From NCBI GenBank assembly GCA_902785605.1, contig CACZZL010000005.1, forward strand, positions 62,001 through 126,000: DNA of 64,000 nt. The letters are read 5' to 3'. This document shows, piece by piece, positions 40,956 to 48,512 of the stretch. Under the pieces are notes generated by a model. That model was not told where the DNA came from. It ran no database searches and saw only the letters and a list, made by a program, of their open reading frames with translations. This stretch comes from an uncultured Bacteroidales bacterium (GTDB lineage Bacteria; Bacteroidota; Bacteroidia; Bacteroidales; Paludibacteraceae). The translations under genes were made by a program, and so were the position numbers. The stretch's first letter is position 1. Every line of letters starts with the position of its first letter.

Positions 40956-43050
40956 ATACCTGCCCGCCTGCTTGAATAAACAGTTTACCATCTTTTAAAT
41001 ATTTGTGATTTGTTATTTCGGATTTGTGATTGTCGAACCCCTGCGGCATACGAATGCCGAGTTGGTACAGGATCGCGTTCTCAATCAGTTGCTTGCCGTC
41101 TTGGGTCAGGGCTGCGGTGGAGTACTCGCTCACGCCGATCATCACCATGCGTTGCTGCAACACGGTGCCGTTGCAGTCCGTACCGGCCGGCAGTTCAGCG
41201 ATTGCGGTCGCACCTGTCTGCGAGACCGGTGAGGCCAAGGCGGTGACCGCCGGTTGGACGTTGGACCACTCGGAGATCGCCGTGACGGCATTGGTGTTAC
41301 ACTGCGAGAAGAGTTGCAGTTCGCCATCGGTGAGGGTCAGTCCTTCAAAGAGCGGGTGCGTCGCATCGGTGACCGAGACACTCAGGTCTTGTGTGTTGAT
41401 AGCGGTGCCCCAACTCCATACACCTTGCTTGAGCAGCCAAGGCTTAAGCAGCACCATCGGTTTGTCATAGCCTTTGAGCGGTGTGAAACCGGCTGCTGAA
41501 GAAGAGGGTTTGCTGCCCAGCACAATCACCTCGTACTCGCTGTAATCGACGGAGGGGTCCGTCGCATCTGTCTCCACGATCCACAGACTGTCGTTGGTAC
41601 GCAGGTGCTTGAGCAGCGCTTTATCTTCCGCCGCGCCGACAATGGTCACGAACGCGATTGCGTGACTGCCTTCCGGTCGCACGGCAGGGATGGTGTCCTC
41701 GGGTTCCGGCTCATGACGCTCCCCGTCTGCTTCGTAACAACCCAGATCGGGTGCCTGACCGTTGTACCATAGATTAACATCGATACCGGCATCAATGAGT
41801 GCCGAACTCGTTTTGAGACGCATGAACGCCACGTCGGGCAACGAACCGTCCGCCTGACGCGGTGCCAGGATCAGGGTCGTGTCGAGTGATTGAAAATCGT
41901 TGGCCGAAACCGAATAGCCGTTGTTCCAAGAGTTATGGTCGATGGTGACGACGTTTTGCGATTTGTACGAATCGGCATTCTGGCCGGCCAGACTGATGCA
42001 GTTCTGGATGGTATTGGTGCCGTAGGCCGTGGTAAAACCGTAGTTATACGCGTTTTGGTACGCTGAGCAGTTATACACCCACATCGTGCCGCCGTTGTTG
42101 TTCTGGTCAAAACCGCGGGCGTAGTTACCGACAGCCAGACAGTGGTGAATGAGAATCTTATGGTCCGTGCCTTGACCTCCCATCTTGAACCCGTTGCCGT
42201 TGCCCTGACAGGGATAGCGGTCGAGCGTGATGGTGATGGTCTGACCGTAGCGGTCTGTCATCTGCGTGCCGACCTTGGAGTCAAACCACGACTTGTCTAC
42301 GCCTGTTGCACGCGGGTTCTGACTCATGTCGTAGTACGGGCATCCATTCATGAAGCAGATGCAATCCTCGATGATGGTGTTCGAGTTGCTCACACGTTGG
42401 AAGAAATCCCAGCCGTCATCGGAGTTGTTCCATGCACGGCAGCCGATGTAATGGTTGCCCGGACCGGTGAACTGCTTGTCTGCAAAACCGTCTGCGTTGC
42501 CGCCGAAGTTAGCCGTGTTACCGGACATGGTCTCGTAGTCGAAGTTATCGTGGGAATCGACATTGCGGATGACGTTGTTACCACCTTTCTTCATCTGGCA
42601 TCCGGTGTCTGCAGAGCCGTAGATGTCCAGACGCTCGAACAGACAGTACGAACCCTCACAGTAGAGGTTGTTCTTGCCCGACCAGGCAATCGCCAGGTCC
42701 TTGATGTGGACGTACACCGAATTGGCATGAATCGTGATGCCTCGTGTGCCGTACGGCACTTTGTGGAAATCCAAAGTCACCGCATCGCCCGGGTAACCGG
42801 CAATCACGATGTTCTTCGAAGCCGAACCCTGTTTGTTGATGCTGAACTTGTCCGTGAACTCATACGTTCCTTCGGTCAGGTACAAGGTATCACCGGGGTT
42901 GGTGAGCATCGCCACACCGGCCGCAAACGTAGTCGGCGAGAAATACGAACTGCCGTCCCCCATGCCTTTCGGCGCAGCGTAGTACGTGGCAGCGTTTACT
43001 GTACAAAGTGACAATGCACAAAGGACCAAAGAGCAAATAGTTTTTTTCAT
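40924..43050 (-). CDS. secreted PL9-like pectate lyase with shared C-terminal tail
   Basis: Exported right-handed beta-helix protein of 708 residues. Signal peptide MKKTICSLVLCALSLCTVNA; the helix domain (about 25-440) shows VTLDFHKVPYGTRGITI, NVIRNVDSHDNFDY, GNADGFADKQFTGPGNHYIG and RAWNNSDDGWDFF, the blocks that identify polysaccharide lyase family 9 pectate lyases. A second domain (about 450-650) looks like a ThuA/trehalose-utilisation-like fold (AFVTIVGAAEDKALLKHLRTND). The tail DGKLFIQAGGQVYDAAG plus five residues is shared with five proteins here. The hydrophobic core of the signal peptide is encoded by a heptamer-like array. Its ATG overlaps the stop of the glycosyltransferase gene by four bases. 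Confidence 0.83.
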   Translation of the reverse strand: MKKTICSLVLCALSLCTVNAATYYAAPKGMGDGSSYFSPTTFAAGVAMLTNPGDTLYLTEGTYEFTDKFSINKQGSASKNIVIAGYPGDAVTLDFHKVPYGTRGITIHANSVYVHIKDLAIAWSGKNNLYCEGSYCLFERLDIYGSADTGCQMKKGGNNVIRNVDSHDNFDYETMSGNTANFGGNADGFADKQFTGPGNHYIGCRAWNNSDDGWDFFQRVSNSNTIIEDCICFMNGCPYYDMSQNPRATGVDKSWFDSKVGTQMTDRYGQTITITLDRYPCQGNGNGFKMGGQGTDHKILIHHCLAVGNYARGFDQNNNGGTMWVYNCSAYQNAYNYGFTTAYGTNTIQNCISLAGQNADSYKSQNVVTIDHNSWNNGYSVSANDFQSLDTTLILAPRQADGSLPDVAFMRLKTSSALIDAGIDVNLWYNGQAPDLGCYEADGERHEPEPEDTIPAVRPEGSHAIAFVTIVGAAEDKALLKHLRTNDSLWIVETDATDPSVDYSEYEVIVLGSKPSSSAAGFTPLKGYDKPMVLLKPWLLKQGVWSWGTAINTQDLSVSVTDATHPLFEGLTLTDGELQLFSQCNTNAVTAISEWSNVQPAVTALASPVSQTGATAIAELPAGTDCNGTVLQQRMVMIGVSEYSTAALTQDGKQLIENAILYQLGIRMPQGFDNHKSEITNHKYLKDGKLFIQAGGQVYDAAGRRMHD
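41001..41035. repeat. heptamer tandem array just before the PL9-like protein's tail
   Basis: Five units (atttgtg, atttgtt, atttcgg, atttgtg, attgtcg); on the minus strand encodes DNHKSEITNHK immediately before the conserved tail. Confidence 0.85.
43000..43034. repeat. heptamer-like array encoding PL9-like signal peptide
   Basis: Five degenerate units (tgtacaa, agtgaca, atgcaca, aaggacc, aaagagc) coding LVLCALSLCTV on the minus strand. Confidence 0.65.
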
Positions 43051-43742
43051 TGTTTTAAGAAATGAAGTTTAAGACGTATGATGGTGTATTCGATAATCAT
43101 TCTGCCGCGCAGCGAGGCGTTCTTCTGCCGTGCCCGCAGTTGGGCGATCACGCGCTTCTCGTCCTCGGGACGGCGACGCGAAGTGGTGCTGTTCGGATTG
43201 ATGGTGTAGTGATAGCCGTAATAGCGGATACGACGGCAACTTGAACCGCGTCTCCACAGATCAACCGACCAGATCACGTCTTCGTAGATCATCCCTTCGA
43301 TGAAGCGCATTCCGTCGATGGCTTGGCGGCGATAGAGTCGCATACAAGGCGAGGTGAATTGGTGATTGGTGGCAGGTGCCAGGTGACGGCCTGAGCGCGT
43401 ATAGCCCGATTGCACATAATCGACACCGCTGATGGCATCCAGATGTTTTTGACACCAATCGGGATCAATCGTATCATCCGCATCCACGAAGGCGATATAG
43501 TCCCCTTGGGCATGACTCAGCCCCAGATTGCGCGCAGCAGACTGTCCTGCGTGCTGCTGATGGTAGTACTCAACGCGCGTGTCTTGGCGGGCATACTCCT
43601 GTGCGATAGCCGCACTCCCATCCGTGCTGCCGTCATCCACCAGCACCACCTGTACATCCCGCTCCGTCTGAGCCAGCACACTGTCCAAACAGTCCTTCAA
43701 ATACGCTTTGGTATTGTATATGGGAATCACCAAACTAATCAT
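43047..43742 (-). CDS. glycosyltransferase family 2
   Basis: GT-A fold glycosyltransferase of 231 residues. N-terminal ISLVIPIYNTKAYLKDCL, the nucleotide-binding VDDGSTDGS and the DXD-type FVDADDTIDPDW are all present. It probably transfers a sugar to a surface glycan acceptor in the cytoplasm. The promoter at 43762-43793 leaves a leader of about 15 bases, and the stop is coupled to the PL9-like lyase gene. The segment RHLAPATNHQFTSP is encoded by a heptamer array. Confidence 0.9.
   Translation of the reverse strand: MISLVIPIYNTKAYLKDCLDSVLAQTERDVQVVLVDDGSTDGSAAIAQEYARQDTRVEYYHQQHAGQSAARNLGLSHAQGDYIAFVDADDTIDPDWCQKHLDAISGVDYVQSGYTRSGRHLAPATNHQFTSPCMRLYRRQAIDGMRFIEGMIYEDVIWSVDLWRRGSSCRRIRYYGYHYTINPNSTTSRRRPEDEKRVIAQLRARQKNASLRGRMIIEYTIIRLKLHFLKQ
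43353..43387. repeat. heptamer tandem array inside GT2 gene
   Basis: Five units (ggtgaat, tggtgat, tggtggc, aggtgcc, aggtgac), read from the minus strand as APATNHQFT. Confidence 0.82.
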
Positions 43743-43761
43743 ACAAATCCACTTAACGGCG

Positions 43762-43793
43762 CAAAGTTACACTTTTTTTCTCGAATACGCAAA
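43762..43793 (-). promoter_or_regulatory. promoter of the GT2-lyase-BspA operon
   Basis: On the minus strand TTTG (43793-43790), 20 bases, TAACTTTG (43769-43762). Divergent from the promoter at 43829-43860. Confidence 0.85.
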
Positions 43794-43828
43794 CATTTTG
43801 CCATTTTATGCATTTTTTTTATGTTCTA

Positions 43829-43860
43829 TTTGTGTATTTGATTTTTTTTTATTACCTTTG
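43829..43860 (+). promoter_or_regulatory. promoter of the ATP-grasp/HAD/PIG-L operon
   Basis: TTTG at 43829-43832, 20-base spacer, TACCTTTG at 43853-43860; ATG follows at 43887. Confidence 0.88.
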
Positions 43861-43886
43861 CAGCCGAAAGAATACTTTCCTGATCG

Positions 43887-44942
43887 ATGAGCGAACTGAA
43901 AAAAATATTGCTGACCGGAGTAGGTGCTCCGGGTGTACAAGGAACGATCTATGCCTTGCGCAGCCTCGGAGCTACAATCGTTGGCACCGATGCCGATTCG
44001 ATGGCGGTAGGACAATACCTGTGTGATGCTTTTCATACGTTGCCGTTAGCCAAAGACGAGCACGCCTATTTGTCCGCCTTGCAGTCGTTGTGCCGCCAGG
44101 AGCAGATCGATGTGGTTGTGCCGCAGAACACGGCAGAACTGTTGTTGCTCGCTACACACAAAGCGGATTTTGAAGCGACAGGTACGCGTATTTTAGTCTC
44201 GGACAAGGATAGTATAGAGCGGGCCAACAATAAGTATCATCTGTTACAGACCGCGCGCTCGTTAGGTATCCAAACGACCGATTATGCGCTATGTGATACG
44301 TTTGCCGAATTGGAGCAACAAGTGCTCTCACGCAGGAACAAAGGACAACTGACAGTCGTCAAACCGCCTTGCGGAAACGGTTCGCGAGGCGTGCGGATCA
44401 TCATCGATGCGCATGCGCGCGACAGGAAACACGACTTCTACCATCAGAAACCCTCTGCCTTGTATTGTACATTGGAGGAACTGCATACCATCTTAGGAGA
44501 CTCTTTCCCCGAACTGCTGGTCATGGATTATCTGGAAGGCGACGAATACACGGTCGATGTGCTGCGTACAGAGGATGCGTTTGTTGCGTTGCCCAGAAAA
44601 CGCGAAGTGATGCGGAGCGGTATCACTTTCCGCGCCTCGTTGGAGTGCAACGAAGCCATTATTGATGCCAGCCGTCAATTGGCGGAAGCGCTGGATCTGC
44701 GGTATTGTTTCGGTTTTCAGTTTAAGAAAGACCATAATGGCGTTCCGCAGTTATTAGAGTGTAACCCGCGCGTGCAGGGGACGATGGTCATGTCGGCTTT
44801 CGCCGGTGCTAATATCATTGCTCAGTCTGTTCGCTCGCTCATGGGTGAACCGGTGGATGCGATGTCGATTGACTGGAATACGCGTCTGGTACGGTACTGG
44901 GGAGCTGTAGGTGTGAATGAATCCGGAGTCGTTAAAATATAA
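43887..44942 (+). CDS. ATP-grasp domain protein (CarB/PylC-like fold)
   Basis: Probable ATP-dependent carboxylate-amine or -thiol ligase, 351 residues. The N-terminal Rossmann-like part (ILLTGVGAPGVQGTIYAL) is followed by the ATP-grasp with KPPCGNGSRGVRI (glycine-rich loop, about 155-167), MDYLEGDEYTVDV and the metal-binding LLECNPRVQGT. The pattern is that of carbamoyl-phosphate-synthase-like ATP-grasps found in surface-polysaccharide and amino-sugar pathways. With the HAD and PIG-L genes that overlap or adjoin it, it may amidate or aminoacylate a sugar. Substrate unknown. Confidence 0.85.
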   Translation: MSELKKILLTGVGAPGVQGTIYALRSLGATIVGTDADSMAVGQYLCDAFHTLPLAKDEHAYLSALQSLCRQEQIDVVVPQNTAELLLLATHKADFEATGTRILVSDKDSIERANNKYHLLQTARSLGIQTTDYALCDTFAELEQQVLSRRNKGQLTVVKPPCGNGSRGVRIIIDAHARDRKHDFYHQKPSALYCTLEELHTILGDSFPELLVMDYLEGDEYTVDVLRTEDAFVALPRKREVMRSGITFRASLECNEAIIDASRQLAEALDLRYCFGFQFKKDHNGVPQLLECNPRVQGTMVMSAFAGANIIAQSVRSLMGEPVDAMSIDWNTRLVRYWGAVGVNESGVVKI

Positions 44943-45501
44943 GTTATACGTCTTCGACTTGGACGATACATTGTATCGGGAGACGGACTATTTGTTTGCT
45001 GCCTATCGCCGGATAGCCGAATTTGTGGCGAACGGCGACGCACAACGCGCGGAGGCATACTATCGTTTCTTGTGTGATACGTTTGTCAACGAAGGTCGCA
45101 CGCAGCTCTTTGAGAAGTTCCAAGCGCAGTTCGGTCTTGCGGTAGAGACAGCACAACTACTGGACATACTACGCCATACGGGCTGCCCGCTGCAGCTATA
45201 CGAGGCGATGCGCCAACAGATACACACATTGCTGCAGCAGGGCAAACGGGTAGCTGTACTGACCAACGGAAACGTGGAGCAACAGCGGCAGAAAGTGCAT
45301 AATCTGCGTTTGGAGTCTGTCTTCCCGGAAGTGCAGATCTGCTACGCAGCGCTGATAGAAAGCAAACCTTCTCCCAAGGCCCTTCAGTATCTGATGCAGC
45401 AAAACGGAGTGGACGCATCGCAAACACTGCTCATAGGCGACAGCGATACGGACCGGCAGACCGCCCGGAATGCCGGAGTGGATTTTAGAAATATCAAATG
45501 A
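44917..45501 (+). CDS. HAD-superfamily hydrolase, subfamily IA
   Basis: Phosphatase-like protein of 194 residues with FDLDDTLYR (nucleophile motif, about 13-21), VLTNGN (motif II), SKPSPKA (motif III Lys) and LIGDSDTDRQTA (motif IV). The helical cap marks subfamily I. Its start overlaps the ATP-grasp gene by 26 bases, implying coupling. Likely dephosphorylates a sugar phosphate or nucleotide in the same pathway. Confidence 0.88.
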   Translation: MNPESLKYKLYVFDLDDTLYRETDYLFAAYRRIAEFVANGDAQRAEAYYRFLCDTFVNEGRTQLFEKFQAQFGLAVETAQLLDILRHTGCPLQLYEAMRQQIHTLLQQGKRVAVLTNGNVEQQRQKVHNLRLESVFPEVQICYAALIESKPSPKALQYLMQQNGVDASQTLLIGDSDTDRQTARNAGVDFRNIK

Positions 45502-45511
45502 AATAGGCTAT

Positions 45512-46150
45512 ATGTTATTCAACGATGTAAACCGAGTGCTGGTATTGGCACCTCATACCGATGATGGTGAATTAGGGATGGGTGGAACTATCCATAAACT
45601 GCTTAGCATGGGTAAGCAAGTTATTTACGTGGCTTTCTCCACAGCAGGCAAATCCTTGCCCGCCGGCATGGCGAACGATACGCTGAAAGTGGAAGTCAAA
45701 CATGCCACCGGCAAATTGGGCATCGAAGAACAGAACCTCATCATCTACGACTACGAGGTGCGCGAACTGAATTATGCTCGTCAGCAGATATTGGAGGCAT
45801 TGATAGCCTTGCGTGCCCAACTGCATCCGGACATCGTGTTTGTGCCCAGCTTGCATGATGTACATCAGGATCATCAAACGATCGCGCAAGAAGCCGTGCG
45901 CGCGTTTAAGAATACCACCTTACTCGGGTATGAACTGATTTGGAACAATCTGACCTTTAATACACAGTGTTTCGTGGAACTGTCCGAAGACGACCTACGT
46001 GCCAAACAGGAAGCGCTGCATGAGTACCATTCTCAACATGGCAGGATGTACATGTCCGATGAGTTTGTGCGCTCGTTGGCGGTGACACGCGGCGTGCAAG
46101 CCGGTGTGCCTTTGGCAGAAGTGTTTGAAGTTATTCGGCTATTTCTCTGA
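45512..46150 (+). CDS. PIG-L/LmbE-family deacetylase
   Basis: Zinc-dependent N-deacetylase of about 212 residues. Zinc ligands appear in APHTDDGELGMGG (HxDD) and VPSLHDVHQDH (HxxH). ATG at 45512 is preferred to one at 45470, which would overlap the HAD gene by 32 bases and adds no family sequence. Members remove acetyl groups from GlcNAc-containing compounds, so a glycan-building role fits the flanking glycosyltransferase genes. The gene converges with the GT4 gene, the two 3' ends overlapping by 20 bases. Confidence 0.9.
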   Translation: MLFNDVNRVLVLAPHTDDGELGMGGTIHKLLSMGKQVIYVAFSTAGKSLPAGMANDTLKVEVKHATGKLGIEEQNLIIYDYEVRELNYARQQILEALIALRAQLHPDIVFVPSLHDVHQDHQTIAQEAVRAFKNTTLLGYELIWNNLTFNTQCFVELSEDDLRAKQEALHEYHSQHGRMYMSDEFVRSLAVTRGVQAGVPLAEVFEVIRLFL

Positions 46151-47351
46151 AAATCTGTATCCACTGCATTGCTTGCGCTTGACGGGAGAAGAGCGCCTTC
46201 TGCTGTAGATCCACCGCTTGGCGGGTAAATCCTTTCTGTTGCCACTCCGTGTATTTGGCTTGCAGGAAGTCGGCTACTTCTTGCGCATTGGTAGCAGAGA
46301 GACCTGCATGCGTGTTTCGTATCACGGACGCCAAACATTCTTCATCACTCTCTACGCACAGTACCGGCTTTTCCACTCCTAAGGCTTCAAAGAACTTAGT
46401 GGTCATCTTTCCGTGCCCGTTGGTGTCATTGGCACGGCTGGTAAGAACCAGACACACCGATGCCTCGTGTAGTTTGGTGACGATCTCGGACTGCGGAATC
46501 TGTCCGTGGTAGTTCATCCATGCTTCTACATTCGCCTCTTTGGCCTGTTGCCGGATCAGCGCTTCGCTGGTCGCATCTATATACCAGTCCACAGATAGTT
46601 GTTTCGGCGAAATGTTCAGCTGCTTGAGAGCAGCGAAGAGCAGACCCGGCTCCTGTTGCGGAGAAGGGAAGACCTTACCGGTATAAACGATACTGAAACG
46701 GGTGGAAGGTGTGTCTCGCGGTTTGAAACACTGCGCATCGTATCCGTTATAGATAGTGGTCACATGGGTTTGCCCCGTAAGACGACGAATCAGGTCGTTG
46801 TGCCAGGGTGAGACGGTCGTAACGGCTGTCGCGCGGGCTAACTCTTTATTGCGACGACGGAGGTTTTGTGCCAGGTAGAGTTCTGCGAACGGACGAAGCC
46901 ACGAGGCGTGGTGACTCAGATAAAGGAATCTGTTTGCCGGTGCTTGCTCCGTCATGTCCCGTATATCCAACACAACAGGGAGATGCAACTTGGCACCGAT
47001 ACGATTTGCGCTACGAAGCGGGAAGGTATGAAACGAAGTGCAGAAAATGAGATCATACGTCTTCCCCTTTATACGCTTCTCCACTGCGCGTTGGAACGCA
47101 CGTTCTTTCCAGTTAAAGAGCATCGTACCTATGTTCTTCACCGTCCAGTCTGCCATTCCGCCTTTGTAAAGCGCGATCTCATCAATAGGGTAGTTGTGCG
47201 CAAAAGACAACTCATCCGCTTTCTCGCATAGGACATGCACATGATGTCCCTGCTGCTGCAACCACTCGCACAGGATACGCAGACGTGGTTTGTAGGCGGG
47301 TTGGGAGAAACCGTCCGATAGCACTAATATACGCAGTCGTTTGTCGCTCAT
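46131..47351 (-). CDS. glycosyltransferase family 4-like protein
   Basis: GT-B fold glycosyltransferase of 406 residues. N-terminal domain opens ILVLSDGFSQPAYKPRLRIL; the C-terminal domain has FSIVYTGKVFPSPQQEPG, the donor-binding GHGKMTTKFFEALGVEKPVLC (the E-x7-E region) and a final LQAKYTEW helix. Likely adds a nucleotide-activated sugar to a lipid-linked surface glycan at the cytoplasmic face of the membrane. Last gene of a long minus-strand set, overlapping the upstream gene by four bases. Confidence 0.88.
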   Translation of the reverse strand: MSDKRLRILVLSDGFSQPAYKPRLRILCEWLQQQGHHVHVLCEKADELSFAHNYPIDEIALYKGGMADWTVKNIGTMLFNWKERAFQRAVEKRIKGKTYDLIFCTSFHTFPLRSANRIGAKLHLPVVLDIRDMTEQAPANRFLYLSHHASWLRPFAELYLAQNLRRRNKELARATAVTTVSPWHNDLIRRLTGQTHVTTIYNGYDAQCFKPRDTPSTRFSIVYTGKVFPSPQQEPGLLFAALKQLNISPKQLSVDWYIDATSEALIRQQAKEANVEAWMNYHGQIPQSEIVTKLHEASVCLVLTSRANDTNGHGKMTTKFFEALGVEKPVLCVESDEECLASVIRNTHAGLSATNAQEVADFLQAKYTEWQQKGFTRQAVDLQQKALFSRQAQAMQWIQIFREIAE

Positions 47352-48508
47352 TTCAACAGGTTGAGCACCTTGGTATATAGCGATTTATGGTAGGTGTCGT
47401 CCGTGAGGTTGCTGTTATGCCAGAGCAGACAGAGGTCACCGTGGTGCATCTTGACGTGTGCAATAAGACGTTCGCACAGGAAATACGCCTCATCTTCCGT
47501 GAGGTTCATGTAGTTCTTGTTACTCAGCGTCGTGTCCATCACCATCAGCGGATGCAGGGTAAGGTTGGTCAGTCGCATCGTCTTGGGGTTAATCCAGCGT
47601 ACGGCACGGGTGGTCTGTAAGCGGAATCCGGCTTCATCGGCAAAGCCCATCGTGAAATCGTCGGTGTAACCCGCCTTGATCAGTCGCTCCATCTGTCCGA
47701 TGGATTCCCGCAGGTAATGGGCCCGGTACATCTTACTGTACTTGATGGGGGGCAGGGCCCCGTAGTAACTGCCGTGAATGGCCAGGTATGCATTGCTGTA
47801 CCGCAGCAGTTTCTTCAGCCGTTTGTAATCGCGTCCGCGCAGGCAGTACTGCGGGTAATCATAACCGCGGCCCTGGGTGTGCTTGATGAAGTAGATCGTC
47901 TCCGCACCCGGCACACGTGCATCCTGCTCAATCAGCCACGGGAAGGTGTAGAGCGGGTCATTATGAATATCGCGCAATGCTGCCCAAACCTGTTTGCTTT
48001 CCCCGCGCCGGATGCCGCCTAATGCGCCGCGAATGGAACGGTACTGCGAGATGGCATCTGCATCGTGTGTCAAGTAGATATGCTCGAACCCGGGGGAGGG
48101 AAGCGGGCAATTGAGCAGTTTGAGCAACAGTCGGGCGTGCTCGTCCAAGGTCGGCATCTGCATGCGGTTGCTGTGACCCAGAACCGAATATCGCGCCATG
48201 AACCGGTCGTGCTCATCACGCTCGGTGTTGAACGTCTCTTCCGCACGGGAGATGAAGAAGAACGCTTTGTACACAATATCCGTGCGGATGATCGCCTTTC
48301 CTTTGGCGGGCTGTTCCACTTTGACCGCGCCCATGTCCGGCAACACGATACCGAGTCCTAACTCTCCGTTAGGCACGATGATCACGTCGTGGTCCTCCAG
48401 CGCGCTTTCGTCCGCTGTGTAAGCCACGCGCGCTGCGGCTTCTTCGTCTCCGTAACATAACCAAGTGAGGATGTAATGGATGATCTCTTGTAATTTTTCC
48501 TGCTTCAT
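47348..48508 (-). CDS. polysaccharide-deacetylase-like protein (DUF7033-type)
   Basis: Protein of 386 residues resembling the NodB-fold deacetylase-like proteins of Bacteroidota glycan loci. Candidate metal and active-site blocks are LTHDADAI (Asp-Ala-Asp, about 145), IHGSYYGAL (about 245) and LCLLWHNSNL near the end; MGFADEAGFRL matches the GFR pattern of deacetylases. The N-terminal 100 residues are an all-beta extension, possibly DUF7033 (uncertain). Position between ABC-F and GT4 genes suggests a glycan-modifying role. Confidence 0.72.
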   Translation of the reverse strand: MKQEKLQEIIHYILTWLCYGDEEAAARVAYTADESALEDHDVIIVPNGELGLGIVLPDMGAVKVEQPAKGKAIIRTDIVYKAFFFISRAEETFNTERDEHDRFMARYSVLGHSNRMQMPTLDEHARLLLKLLNCPLPSPGFEHIYLTHDADAISQYRSIRGALGGIRRGESKQVWAALRDIHNDPLYTFPWLIEQDARVPGAETIYFIKHTQGRGYDYPQYCLRGRDYKRLKKLLRYSNAYLAIHGSYYGALPPIKYSKMYRAHYLRESIGQMERLIKAGYTDDFTMGFADEAGFRLQTTRAVRWINPKTMRLTNLTLHPLMVMDTTLSNKNYMNLTEDEAYFLCERLIAHVKMHHGDLCLLWHNSNLTDDTYHKSLYTKVLNLLK

Positions 48509-48512
48509 AGTT

